Positions 26,390-35,160 of a stretch of DNA of 64,000 nucleotides are shown here, in pieces. A model generated the notes under the pieces. That model worked only from the letters and a program-made list of their open reading frames with translations, was not told the DNA's origin and did no database searches. The position numbers and the translations under genes were made by a program. The first letter of the stretch is position 1. Every line of letters starts with the position of its first letter. Location: positions 1,335,001 to 1,399,000 of the forward strand of contig NZ_JAZHRR010000001.1 in the NCBI RefSeq assembly GCF_036924515.1, written 5' to 3'. Source of the DNA: Bradyrhizobium sp. AZCC 1610 (lineage in GTDB: Bacteria; Pseudomonadota; Alphaproteobacteria; Rhizobiales; Xanthobacteraceae).

Positions 26390-26842
26390 TCAGGCGGCGA
26401 GCACTGCGATCTTGCGTCGCTGATATGCAGTGAAGCCAACCCCAGCGAAACCCAGGATCATCATAGCCCATGTCGAGGGTTCGGGCACCGCACTGGTATC
26501 GCCTTTTGGGATGCGTATGAGAGCCGCCTCTGGGCGGCTTGCCTCGCGCTGCTGCACGGGTTGCAAAAATTCAGGTTGTCTTTGGCGGACAGGGCCCTGG
26601 TTAAGCGGTCGTGGATCGTCGCAGTCGCGAAGGAAAATGCTTTGAGGATTGAACGAGACCGTCAGCCCCGTGGCGTTTTGCCTGGCGATAGTTGCTTTCG
26701 CGGCGATCCCTGTCTTTCTTCGGCGATTGAAAGGCAGGGCATTTCCACGAAAGAGCGAGTTGCGTGCTGCCGTCGTTGCCGGATTTCCCCAAGCTTGCCC
26801 AAGAAGGCCCGCGAGCAACGAAGGATTCCAAACACCGAACAT
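26390..26842 (-). pseudogene. PEP-CTERM protein remnant
   Basis: The last 35 codons encode a perfect exosortase signal, [19 protein letters not shown] plus tail YQRRKIAVLAA, ending at 26390. The frame upstream is open to 26842 but lacks a signal peptide. Its composition (Arg, Gln and Pro rich) is unlike the beta-rich bodies of the neighbouring PEP-CTERM proteins. I infer that the 5' part has been lost or frameshifted, leaving only the sorting tail. It is on the strand opposite to the other substrates and downstream of the frameshifted epimerase-like gene. Confidence 0.6.
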
Positions 26843-26996
26843 TTGCCGGGACCCGATCAGCCTTTATGTCTGGCCGTCCATAGCGAATCATTTAAATTCT
26901 CCGTAAGAAGAATTTAATTGTCCATCCCTTGACGCTTGTCGACCTTTAAAGCTAACTGGTTGTTAATACTGCTTGGGCTTGCAATTGGAGCACTAG

Positions 26997-27653
26997 ATGT
27001 CGTTCAGGAAGTTAGGGCTCACTGCTATCGCGCTGGCTGGTCTCGTTGGCTTTTCGGTAGCCGGTCATGCCGCAGTTATCGTCGATGGCAATTTTGCCGG
27101 CGCATCCGGCACATTTCAGACGATTGGTACCGGCAACACCTTCGGTGCGAATAATGCGTGGACCGTTACTTCAGGCAGCGTGGATTGGATTGGCAATTAC
27201 TGGACGCCTCCGACCCCCGGTGGCGGATCGGTAGACCTTGACGGTAATAGCGTCGGCGCCATTAGCCAGACGCTGTTTGGTTTGGCGGCTGGAACTTACA
27301 AGGTGACGTTTGCACTTTCCGGAAACCCGGACGGCGCTCCGCCCGAGAAGAGCCTTGAAGTTAGCGTTACCGGTTCGGCTGCTCAGGACTATGCGTATCC
27401 TGTGGTCGGCAATAAGTTGAATATGAGTTACGCGCTCGAGTCGTACATATTCACCTGGGCCGGCGGGGATGCCACGCTTAACTTTGCGAGCCTCAATACG
27501 CCTTCGAACAATCCTTATGGCCCGGTGATTGGCGACGTTTCCATAACGGCCATTCCCGAACCATCGACTTGGGCGATGATGATCCTTGGATTCCTCGGTG
27601 TTGGTTTTGTCGCCTACCGCCGTAAATCGGAAGCGGCCCTGCGGGTTGCTTGA
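26997..27653 (+). CDS. PEP-CTERM protein 2 (exosortase substrate)
   Basis: A 218-aa secreted protein: signal peptide ([20 protein letters not shown], to VAGHA), a beta-rich domain and a C-terminal sorting signal. The body shows [52 protein letters not shown] and [14 protein letters not shown]. The C-terminus is [19 protein letters not shown] with tail [12 protein letters not shown]. The body resembles the DUF642-like choice-of-anchor domain and is clearly homologous to the protein at 23564, so the two are probably duplicates. Secretion is by Sec, then exosortase processing at the inner membrane. A very strong terminator follows 27 bases after the stop, and then the second MWKAF gene. Confidence 0.92.
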   Translation: MSFRKLGLTAIALAGLVGFSVAGHAAVIVDGNFAGASGTFQTIGTGNTFGANNAWTVTSGSVDWIGNYWTPPTPGGGSVDLDGNSVGAISQTLFGLAAGTYKVTFALSGNPDGAPPEKSLEVSVTGSAAQDYAYPVVGNKLNMSYALESYIFTWAGGDATLNFASLNTPSNNPYGPVIGDVSITAIPEPSTWAMMILGFLGVGFVAYRRKSEAALRVA

Positions 27654-27680
27654 TCGCGCAACTGACCACGCAAGTTGAAA

Positions 27681-27710
27681 AAAGCCGCCCTTGAGGCGGC
27701 TTTTTTGTTA
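27681..27710 (+). terminator. Factor-independent terminator of PEP-CTERM gene 2
   Basis: Stem AAAGCCGCC / GGCGGCTTT with a CTTGA loop and a six-T tract. It is nearly the same as the terminators at 23111 and 24225. Confidence 0.9.
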
Positions 27711-27743
27711 TACGGATGCCGCCCGCTCCCGTGTCAGAAAGCC

Positions 27744-28016
27744 ATGTGGAAAGCCTTCATTGTCTTGCTCGCTTTGCTTCTGAGCGCAGCGGCGTATGCG
27801 CAGGAGCGCGGCCGAATCAAACGACCGCCGCCCTCGTTGGCTGAGGTCGAGCGAATCGCTTCGGAAATGGCCATGAATGATAGCCTGCTTCAGAAAGGCG
27901 ATATCGTGGTCACCGATCGCGGCTTCTTCATTTTTCGGGGGGGGCCGATGGCTATACATTCGAGTTTTCGCCGGTGCCGAATCCTGTCGCTGCAAGCAGG
28001 GGTGGTCGATAAGTAG
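27744..28016 (+). pseudogene. Small secreted protein, MWKAF family copy 2, frameshifted at a G8 run
   Basis: As read, a 90-aa product with signal peptide MWKAFIVLLALLLSAAAYA and the core SLLQKGDIVVTDRGFFIFRG, closely matching the protein at 23171. After the run of eight G at 27937-27944 the reading frame no longer matches its paralogue. One extra G (or two fewer) restores GADGYTFEFSPVPNP, which aligns with the paralogue's C-terminal TNEFTRVPNP, and ends at a TAA at 28010-28012. The tail has thus been changed by an indel in a homopolymer. This could be phase variation, decay or an error in the sequence. The gene follows a terminator, as copy 1 does. Confidence 0.75.
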
Positions 28017-28407
28017 GCAAGCGGGCGGCGGCAACAGTGGAGCCATGGCAGCCATACGCGCCAGAACGATCGGATCCATCAAACGAGGAGCCCCCGCAAA
28101 ACGAACCCATTTGTTTTTCTGCAAAACGCGAATCAGAACGTCTCGATCTGGTGATCCCGGCCAAAGCGGGATATTCATTTCAAATAATCAAATAACGCCT
28201 TCTTGATTAATTGTCCGGTCCGGAGCTTGCGCCGGACGGCTAAAAAAGCATATTTTCCAATAGATTAAGAACAGCCTTGTGGATTCGCAGAATTAACTTT
28301 AAATCCTACAGTTAAGTGCTGCGGCACCGCCACAGATTGCATTAAGCAGTTGCTAACGATAGAACAGGTTCCGGATAGCGAGCGGTTCTCGCCTGAGGTT
28401 TTTGATA
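28017..28407. other. Intergenic region upstream of PEP-CTERM gene 3
   Basis: No convincing gene is seen here. The second half is AT-rich and should hold the promoter of the PEP-CTERM gene at 28408. No sigma-54-type element with correct spacing was found in it. Confidence 0.4.
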
Positions 28408-29298
28408 ATGTTGTCTTTTCGGTCAAGCTTGCTGGTTGCGCTATCGAGCGCCTTCCTTGGTTCAACGGCGGCGTTCGCCGGTCTGGTTGGTGTGACCAGT
28501 TACGAGATGAACAACGGCAATGGGCTGACCCAAAACGGCAACTACGACTATTTCGATTCGACCTATTCTGTTCCAGCCAATGCGAATACCAATGGCTCTT
28601 CATTGGTCGTGCCATCAAATGGGACTGCCAAGGAAGCCTGGCTGACAGGCGGAACCGGCAAACTGACCGACAAAACCATTCCAACCCAGAATTACTCGTT
28701 CGTGCCCCAAGACTACGTCGGCTGGAAATATCAAGATCCCACGATCATTTTTAACCTTGAGGCAGGCAAGAGCGTTAGTGCAATTACATTGTACGTAGCG
28801 AGTTCGTACGCTGGTTCGCTTGGCTTCGGAGGCCTTGTCGGTCAGCCAGCGTCAGTGGACGTGTCGGTCACCACACCTGGCAACACGAATTTCACGCCGA
28901 GCTATACGACAACCTTTACGGACTATCTGGGCGACAAGTACAACGGAACCGAAGTTGTCACGCTTACTTTTGCCTCGCCCATCCTTTCCAGTGATACCTT
29001 CAGCTTGACCCTGAACAGGGGGCCTTTGCTGCTGGATGGCATCAACTACTACAACAATCATGTCGTCGGATACGGTTGCGACAGCCCGGACCCCAACAGC
29101 TGCTTCATCGATAGCATCAACGACTTCAAGAACAGTGCATACGATCCAGACAAACAGCCCTGGATACTGTTGAGCGAGGTGCAGTTCACCGCCGCTGTGC
29201 CCGAGCCGTCCACCTGGATCATGATGATCATCGGATTCGCAGGGTTGGGTTTTGGCATGTATCGCCGTAACGCCAGCCGCGTCCTCGCGGTGGCGTGA
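28408..29298 (+). CDS. PEP-CTERM protein 3 (exosortase substrate)
   Basis: A 296-aa secreted protein: signal peptide MLSFRSSLLVALSSAFLGST to AAFA, a central domain of about 235 residues and a sorting signal VPEPSTWIMMIIGFAGLGF with tail YRRNASRVLAVA. The central domain (VTSYEMNNGNGLTQNGNYDYF, AWLTGGTGKLTDKTI, IIFNLEAGKSVSAITLYVAS) is unlike the other two substrates and resembles a jelly-roll carbohydrate-binding fold. Two cysteines occur in GYGCDSPDPNSCF. ATG at 28408 follows TGAGG nine bases upstream; a TTG two codons earlier is also open. A terminator follows. Confidence 0.9.
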   Translation: MLSFRSSLLVALSSAFLGSTAAFAGLVGVTSYEMNNGNGLTQNGNYDYFDSTYSVPANANTNGSSLVVPSNGTAKEAWLTGGTGKLTDKTIPTQNYSFVPQDYVGWKYQDPTIIFNLEAGKSVSAITLYVASSYAGSLGFGGLVGQPASVDVSVTTPGNTNFTPSYTTTFTDYLGDKYNGTEVVTLTFASPILSSDTFSLTLNRGPLLLDGINYYNNHVVGYGCDSPDPNSCFIDSINDFKNSAYDPDKQPWILLSEVQFTAAVPEPSTWIMMIIGFAGLGFGMYRRNASRVLAVA

Positions 29299-29332
29299 TC
29301 TGAGTTTCGCGAGCAAATAAAGCTATGTTGTG

Positions 29333-29356
29333 AAAGCCACCGCAAAGTGGCTTTTG
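29333..29356 (+). terminator. Factor-independent terminator of PEP-CTERM gene 3
   Basis: Stem AAAGCCAC / GTGGCTTT with loop CGCAAA, followed by a T-rich stretch, 34 bases after the stop codon. Confidence 0.8.
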
Positions 29357-29506
29357 TTTTAGGTGGCAAGCTGCGCTTGATCGATCTGAATCCAGACGTT
29401 TGACCAGCCACACCGCCCTGCGCGAGGGTGAAGCACAACCGCGACTGTGAATCATGATTGGTACCAGCGGCACCAGATAGCGGGAGCCAGGTCCAGCGGC
29501 ATCGAA

Positions 29507-32113
29507 TCAATAATTTATCGACGTCTGAGCGAAGATGCCCTGGGCCCGCTGATCGCCGGCGAGGCGCCAGCGATATTGCAGCGTCAATTCCCAGTAGGAA
29601 GGCGGCGCCATGTATTTTGTCTCGCCGAACCAGTAGCGCAACGAACCACCTGCGCCGACCGAGTAGGCAGAACGGTTTGCGAATGAATCGTCGTAGTTTG
29701 CAGCCAGCACGGCGTGCGGGAAGAATACCAGTTTGCTGCTGATGGGATCGAGCCGGAAGCTTCGTCCGAAGCGGCCTTCCATGATCGCCACTAGCTGTCG
29801 CTTCTCGAGGAAGCGATCCACTTCCGCGTAGACGTACCAGGTCGGCCAGCTCGCATCCACAACACGCAGATCTGTGCCGACCGTGTAGGAGTAGAGCGCG
29901 CGCAACAGCGTGTCATCGCGTGCCGCATCGCCAAGCGCAATAAGCCTGTCGACTTCAAAGACCAGGTTGGCATTCGAGAACGGTTTCCAGCGGGCGCCCA
30001 CCATGCCCTGTGTCGTGCGTCCGCCCGTTGGGCCGCCGGACTGGTCATAAAGGGTTTCGAAAAGGCGACCGAACAGCTCGAATATCGCGCCGTTCCTGTA
30101 TCCGAAACCTTCCGGGCGATAATAGAACTCGGTTCCCAATTGCGATGTGTAACTGCTGGGTGCCGTTGTTATCAGGAACAGATTGGGCGCCGAACCGACT
30201 TTGCCGTATGAAACGGAAGTATTGATGCCCCACACGCGAGCCAGATCGGAAACCGTCCGCCGCGTCTCGAACAGCTTTTGATCGTCAATATCGATCCGTC
30301 CGTCTGCCTTGGCATCGATTCCTTCCATCAGATACGCGATCGCTTTTGGATTTTCGAAGCGACGCATGGCGGTATATCCCGCATCGATCGTGGCCCGAGC
30401 CGGCAATTGTCCATGGGCATGCGCGCGATCGAAACGCGCCAGCGCGATCTCATCATTGCCGACGGCGGCGGCGAGGTAGCCAACGTCAGCGTCCCGGATG
30501 GAAGTCAATTTGCCATGGGCTATCGCCTGATCGAACAGGGCGCGGGCTTCTGGTTTGCGGTCTAGCTCGACCAAGGTGTTGATCTGCGCCCGCAACGCGC
30601 CGTCTCTCTGGACAGCCGTGGTTGCCAGCCGTTCGGCTGTCCTGAACTCAGGAAGCGATTCTTCCTTTCGTCCAAGCGCCTGCAGCGCATAGGCCTTGCG
30701 GATCGCCGTGTCATAGCTGACGGCCAATTTCTGCAACGCGCGCAATGCCCGCAAGGGCTCGTTGGAAGTCAAGGCGGCATCGGCGAGCGAAAGCCTGATG
30801 TTGCGGGCTTGACCAGAAGGAAGGCCTTGCCTCAGGGCGGTTTCCCAGTCCGACATTGCACCATTGAAATTCTTGAGCTTGCTCCTCGCATATCCGCGCT
30901 GCGCGTAGATTTCAGCGTTCGCATGCCCCGCATTGATTGCCTTGGTAGCCTCTGTCTCGGCCTCCCCGGGGCGGCCGGCAGACATCAGGATGTTGACAAG
31001 CAGAAGCCGGCTCGCAACGGCATCGGGCTCAATCTGCACGGCTTTGCGCGCCTCAGCGACGGCTAATTTGTAGTTCTTATCTCGTTCGGCCCGATAGGCG
31101 CGTTCTTTCGCCTCATAGAGTTCTGCTGCAGCTTTCTCTTCAGCAGATGCAACGGGAGTCAGAATACTCGAAACCAGAGGTGCCTCGAGCTCGCAGCGAA
31201 CGCCACTGGCATTGGCTAAACAGTTCTGTATCGGCGCTGGCACGCTACGGCCGTTGCTCTGCAGCACCCCGATGCGCTGGCGTGCGCCTTCGGCGTCGGT
31301 CAGTCGGGTGATAACCTTGGGATCGGTTCGCGAATAGCTGCCTAACAAGTCTATCGCGGCGTTGAAGTCCCCCGATGCAAGAGCTGCATCCGCGGCGATC
31401 AGGCGGATATTCTTTTGTTGTGGCTCGGTCAGGCCCGGCGTCGCGAGAGCAGCGCTAAAGTCAGAAACGGCGTCGGTGCGCTTTCCCAGACGCTGGTTGA
31501 TATACCCACGCCATACCAGGGGGACATAGTCTGCCCGATCGAGCGCAATAGCTTCCGTGGCGGTCGCCAATGCGCCGGGCAAATCATTGTCCGCGATCTG
31601 GGCGCTCAGCAACAACAGGCGGTAGGACATCGAGTCCGGGGCATATTCGACCGCGCTGCGCGCCGCCCGCACTGCCGCCTTGGCATCGCCCTTTTCAAGC
31701 GCCTTGTAGCCTTCACTGGCCGGCCGCTGGGCGAGGCGCTGCCGAATATTGGCTTGCCGCCCTTCGAGATCCTGGTTGCCGGCAAGCGCCGCCGATGCGG
31801 TCTTTGTTGCTTGCTCGGCCTGGGTCAGGTCACCCGCGGCGACCAGCGAATCGATCAGGAGAAGGTGCAGGCGCAGGAGATCGGGACGGAGCGCCACAGC
31901 CTCTGCGGCGCTTGTTGCGGAAGCCTTGTAGTCGCCCTGGCCGAACGCCTTGTAAGCGGTTTCTGCCGCCGTGTAGGCGTCCCCCTCCAGCGGAGGGCCG
32001 TTATCAGCGACCTGAGCACTGGCACCGGCGCACAGAACCACGGCGAGCAAAAGCGCCCCCAGCGCCGCGCGAAATGCCGTCTGGTTCAGGTATTTCCCGC
32101 CCCAATTCCCCAT
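29507..32113 (-). CDS. NfrA-like TPR outer-membrane protein
   Basis: An 868-aa secreted protein. A signal peptide (ending CAGASAQ near residue 33) is followed by tetratricopeptide repeats to about residue 610. A C-terminal domain of about 230 residues follows, with barrel-like aromatic segments (TQGMVGARWKPFSNANLVFE, YWELTLQYRWRLAGDQRAQG). This C-terminal part matches the NfrA family (phage N4 adsorption protein A), and the layout also recalls PgaA/BcsC-type polysaccharide secretins. In E. coli NfrA is the outer-membrane partner of the NfrB glycosyltransferase. Here it may be the outer-membrane exit for a polysaccharide, possibly with the GT2 at 20936. A 141-base gap separates its start from the rightward gene at 32255. 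Confidence 0.8.
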   Translation of the reverse strand: MGNWGGKYLNQTAFRAALGALLLAVVLCAGASAQVADNGPPLEGDAYTAAETAYKAFGQGDYKASATSAAEAVALRPDLLRLHLLLIDSLVAAGDLTQAEQATKTASAALAGNQDLEGRQANIRQRLAQRPASEGYKALEKGDAKAAVRAARSAVEYAPDSMSYRLLLLSAQIADNDLPGALATATEAIALDRADYVPLVWRGYINQRLGKRTDAVSDFSAALATPGLTEPQQKNIRLIAADAALASGDFNAAIDLLGSYSRTDPKVITRLTDAEGARQRIGVLQSNGRSVPAPIQNCLANASGVRCELEAPLVSSILTPVASAEEKAAAELYEAKERAYRAERDKNYKLAVAEARKAVQIEPDAVASRLLLVNILMSAGRPGEAETEATKAINAGHANAEIYAQRGYARSKLKNFNGAMSDWETALRQGLPSGQARNIRLSLADAALTSNEPLRALRALQKLAVSYDTAIRKAYALQALGRKEESLPEFRTAERLATTAVQRDGALRAQINTLVELDRKPEARALFDQAIAHGKLTSIRDADVGYLAAAVGNDEIALARFDRAHAHGQLPARATIDAGYTAMRRFENPKAIAYLMEGIDAKADGRIDIDDQKLFETRRTVSDLARVWGINTSVSYGKVGSAPNLFLITTAPSSYTSQLGTEFYYRPEGFGYRNGAIFELFGRLFETLYDQSGGPTGGRTTQGMVGARWKPFSNANLVFEVDRLIALGDAARDDTLLRALYSYTVGTDLRVVDASWPTWYVYAEVDRFLEKRQLVAIMEGRFGRSFRLDPISSKLVFFPHAVLAANYDDSFANRSAYSVGAGGSLRYWFGETKYMAPPSYWELTLQYRWRLAGDQRAQGIFAQTSINY

Positions 32114-32254
32114 GCAACCAGCGCTACGCCAATCCCGTTAAATTTTAACGCTAAACAGTAACCGAGACGCTGATTCAGCGGAACTGAGATTTGGTTCTTC
32201 AAGGCGCGATAGGCCTTGATGTCATTCATTTTTCTCACTTTTTTGGAGGCTGTG

Positions 32255-32518
32255 ATGTTTTTGCTGCGTAATGTCGGGCGATCGCGACGAGTAGCGGTGG
32301 AAAATCGAAGCGCCCCTACGCAATTCGCAGCGTGCCTCGCAGCCCGGCATGAGATTGAAGAACGGGAGCTAGGCTTTCAGATCGCTGGTATTGCCGCCCT
32401 GGCCTTCATCGCATGGGCACCCATTAGGGTTAAATGCGCTCAGCCATTGCAGGACGCAACAGGAACCGGGATTTTGAGCCGTGAGCGGCGCACGGGCCGG
32501 TTCTTGACAGATTTTTAA
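32255..32518 (+). CDS. Hypothetical 87-aa protein
   Basis: An 87-aa frame starting MFLLRNVGRSRRVAVENRSA with a hydrophobic stretch near residues 52-68 (FQIAGIAALAFIAWAP). It is supported mainly by a good ribosome site (GGAGG six bases before ATG at 32255) and an AT-rich upstream region divergent from the NfrA-like gene. The C-terminal third looks like non-coding sequence. No family recognised. Confidence 0.35.
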   Translation: MFLLRNVGRSRRVAVENRSAPTQFAACLAARHEIEERELGFQIAGIAALAFIAWAPIRVKCAQPLQDATGTGILSRERRTGRFLTDF

Positions 32519-32580
32519 CTGTGCATTTTTTAACCGTGCAATCATGGCAGATTGCTGCAGTCTGAACGGATAAATTCGAC

Positions 32581-32790
32581 ATGGGCGTTGAAACGCGCGT
32601 CACCCTGATGGGTGGCCAAACATTCAAGCTGGTTTGCGAACAATGCGGCAGCCTGACGGTTGCGTTGCCGATCGAGGCCCAGCCGGATCCATGTTCCATT
32701 CTGAAATGTGGGCGGTGCGGCTCGCCGCGAGGAACGCTTCAGTCGCTGCGCGACACGTCAGTTCAGGCGGGCATTCGGCATCCGGTGTAG
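32581..32790 (+). CDS. Small zinc-ribbon-like protein
   Basis: A 69-aa protein with two CxxC knuckles, VCEQCGSLTV near residue 18 and LKCGRCGSPRG near 42, spaced as in zinc ribbons. Nothing else is recognisable. Such small ribbons bind zinc and are often nucleic-acid or protein binding. It stands alone between the NfrA-like gene and the secreted 91-aa gene. The ATG at 32581 is the only good start. Function unknown. Confidence 0.55.
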   Translation: MGVETRVTLMGGQTFKLVCEQCGSLTVALPIEAQPDPCSILKCGRCGSPRGTLQSLRDTSVQAGIRHPV

Positions 32791-33048
32791 CGGCGCGTTA
32801 GCCGACAACCTGGAAAAATACGGGTAGGAGACCTAGTCAGCATTCGGCCAAGCGGGTAGGCTCGATCAAGAGGAGCTTCGGTTGGGCTGTCTGTGAGGCC
32901 GAGTACCCGAACACTGCGCTGGGGACGTGAGACCAAAACATAGAGTCGGCCGTAGCCAGGTGAGGTGGAGTTGATCGCCGGCGGGTTAGCCGTGTGAGTC
33001 CTGTTTTTTCGAAGCAGCTGGTAAATTCGCGCGAGGAGAGAAAGAAAC

Positions 33049-33324
33049 ATGCGAACGATCTGTGCGTCCGTGCTGGCGGCCGGCCTTTTGATTGCTACCA
33101 ATGCCGATGCGGCGCCGCTTCTAAGCCATAGTCAGCCTGTCCCGGATTCGTTGATCACGGCCGCGAAGGTCATCTGCGACGAGGCGGGAAACTGCTATCG
33201 ACCGAATGTGCGACGGCCCGTCGCCAGATGGGTTTATGGCGACAAGAATTTCTATGGACCGTACGCCGGACCTGGCAACTACGGTAATCCGCGGTATCGT
33301 TACAGCTGGTGGCCCTGGTACTGA
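33049..33324 (+). CDS. Small secreted Tyr/Pro/Gly-rich protein
   Basis: A 91-aa protein with signal peptide MRTICASVLAAGLLIATNADA and a mature part containing two cysteines (ICDEAGNCYRPNV). It ends in an aromatic Gly/Pro/Tyr tail (YGPYAGPGNYGNPRYRYSWW). The ATG follows GAGGAGAG. No known family was recognised; proteins of this shape are common in Bradyrhizobium-type genomes. Confidence 0.6.
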   Translation: MRTICASVLAAGLLIATNADAAPLLSHSQPVPDSLITAAKVICDEAGNCYRPNVRRPVARWVYGDKNFYGPYAGPGNYGNPRYRYSWWPWY

Positions 33325-33921
33325 TCTTGTCTGCCGACATCATCGCTGCGTGGGGCCGTTAGCCTGCCGATAGCCAATGCAAGAACGTGGCGCAGCCGCA
33401 AATGAGTTGCGATGCCAGCAGCAAAACGGCCCATGAAACGAACAGGATTCGAATAACCATCCGTACGCTCTCGACCGGCTGCAGATCGCTGATTGGTCGG
33501 GCATAACGCGCCAGATTCGAAATTGTTCATCATCGTCGAGGCACGTGGGAAGCGCGACCTCGGAATTTCGCTTTGCTTTAACTCCTTGAAGCGCAGCGAG
33601 GCGCGCGCAAATATCAAGGCGATCGCCCGAAGACGGTCTCGGTATTGAGATTAATAGAAGCGGTTTAAATCATTATAGCGGGCCGAGCAGACGGACCCCA
33701 TCGGATCAGGCGGGTGCGGACGCAGCCCCTATTTTTACTACAGATTATCTCCACAGACGGATTCATGTGGAACCCAAATTAAGTCTGCTCCGACCTATAA
33801 ACGGTATCAAATCGCTGCTATAGCATGGCGGAATGCCGCCGGTACCGGTCCGCCAATAACTGCCGATGTTGCCAAGGCGTACGATCATTGGTTTTAAAGA
33901 CAATCACGTTGTTCAATTATC
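33325..33921. other. Intergenic region without recognised gene
   Basis: About 600 bases between two small genes. Open frames on either strand are short, lack good starts and show no domain. AT-rich segments around 33650 and 33730-33800 may hold promoters. Nothing else was identified. Confidence 0.4.
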
Positions 33922-34323
33922 ATGGCTACTAAGATGAATGGTGCAGTCCCGCGAACCACGGGTTCTGGAGATGTCGGGTCAGGCGACAATTCCGATTTGG
34001 CCGGCATCCCTGAAGGCATGCGGCATGACCTGGAGTTCGATGGCATCGATTGGTCAAAAGCGGCGCCAGGTTGGGTTTCAATGTTTACGGGACTCTTTTT
34101 GCCGTTGCTTGCTCTCGCTTTGCTGGTTGTTTCCATCGATCTTGCTTTGGGTTGGTCGTTTGAAAGATGGGCCGGCCCTTCGGGCATGTCACCCTTGCTG
34201 CTTGCCGCGGTAATGCTTCCGCCGGCGCTGATAAGCGCTTTTGGCTGCTGCAAGCTTTTCCTCTACCTGAAAGATGCGACGCGGACGGCTGCGCGATCCG
34301 GCAAACGCGAGCGCGTTGTCTGA
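33922..34323 (+). CDS. Hypothetical two-span membrane protein
   Basis: A 133-aa protein with an acidic N-terminal segment of about 50 residues. Two hydrophobic segments follow, at about 55-75 (MFTGLFLPLLALALLVVSI) and 90-115 (MSPLLLAAVMLPPALISAFG), and then a basic C-terminus. No family is recognised. The start lacks a clear ribosome site; an ATG at 33934 is an alternative. It ends 51 bases from the stop of the convergent ABC transporter ATPase gene and marks the right end of the exopolysaccharide region. Confidence 0.5.
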   Translation: MATKMNGAVPRTTGSGDVGSGDNSDLAGIPEGMRHDLEFDGIDWSKAAPGWVSMFTGLFLPLLALALLVVSIDLALGWSFERWAGPSGMSPLLLAAVMLPPALISAFGCCKLFLYLKDATRTAARSGKRERVV

Positions 34324-34374
34324 GTGGATTGATCGCCTGCTGCATCCGATCGCATATGCGGCTCGCGCGGGCTG

Positions 34375-35160
34375 TCAGGCATGAACTGCAACCTTCAATG
34401 CCTCGGCGCGGATCTCTTCGACGAGCCGTTCTTTCAGCCTGACGAATTCGGGCGCGGTCTTGATCTTGTAGGATCGCGGATGGGGTAGATCGACCGCGAT
34501 CTCGGCCTTGATGCAGCCGGGACGTGCGCTCATCACGATGACGCGGCTGCCGAGGAAGATAGCCTCTTCGATATCGTGCGTGACGAACAGCACGGTCTTC
34601 TGGTCGCGTTCCCAGATCCCGAGCAGCATTTCTTGCATCAGCGCGCGGGTTTGATTGTCCAGCGCCCCGAACGGCTCGTCGAGCAACAGGATCTTGGGAT
34701 CGTTGGCGAGGGCACGCGCGATGGCCGTGCGTTGCTGCATGCCTCCGGACAGTTGCTTCGGCCAGTGATTTTCAAATCCTGATAAACCGACCCGCTGGAT
34801 GAACCCATCGGCGATCTTGCCGCGCTCCGCCTCGGAAATTCCGCTTTCGCGCAGGCCGAACGCGATGTTTTCGCGCACGGTCAGCCATGGGAACAGCGTG
34901 TACGACTGAAATACCATGCCGCGATCCGCGCCAGGTCCGGTTACCTCGAGCCCATCCAGGATGACGCGGCCGCTTGTCGGCCGGTCAAGGCCTGCGATGA
35001 TGCGCAGCAGCGTGGATTTTCCGCAGCCCGACGGGCCGAGGATGGTGACGAAGTCGTTGTTGCCGACGCTGAGGTCGGTCGGTTCCAGCGCCCGCGTGGG
35101 CGCGTTGCCCTGGCGCGCAGGGAAGATACGAGTGACCTGATCGATCTTCAGCTTGGTCAT
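34375..35160 (-). CDS. ABC transporter ATP-binding protein, SsuB/TauB type
   Basis: A 261-aa ATPase of the nitrate/sulfonate/taurine importer family. Walker A is [14 protein letters not shown], the signature is [15 protein letters not shown] and Walker B is [14 protein letters not shown]-loop and H-loop (VTHDIEEA) follow. It powers import through the adjacent permease. The start at 35160 ([13 protein letters not shown]) overlaps the permease stop by four bases; the frame extends further rightward only over the permease gene. It is the last gene of a permease and binding-protein set next to hutC, so histidine or a degradation product may be the substrate; that is inferred from position only. 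Confidence 0.92.
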   Translation of the reverse strand: MTKLKIDQVTRIFPARQGNAPTRALEPTDLSVGNNDFVTILGPSGCGKSTLLRIIAGLDRPTSGRVILDGLEVTGPGADRGMVFQSYTLFPWLTVRENIAFGLRESGISEAERGKIADGFIQRVGLSGFENHWPKQLSGGMQQRTAIARALANDPKILLLDEPFGALDNQTRALMQEMLLGIWERDQKTVLFVTHDIEEAIFLGSRVIVMSARPGCIKAEIAVDLPHPRSYKIKTAPEFVRLKERLVEEIRAEALKVAVHA

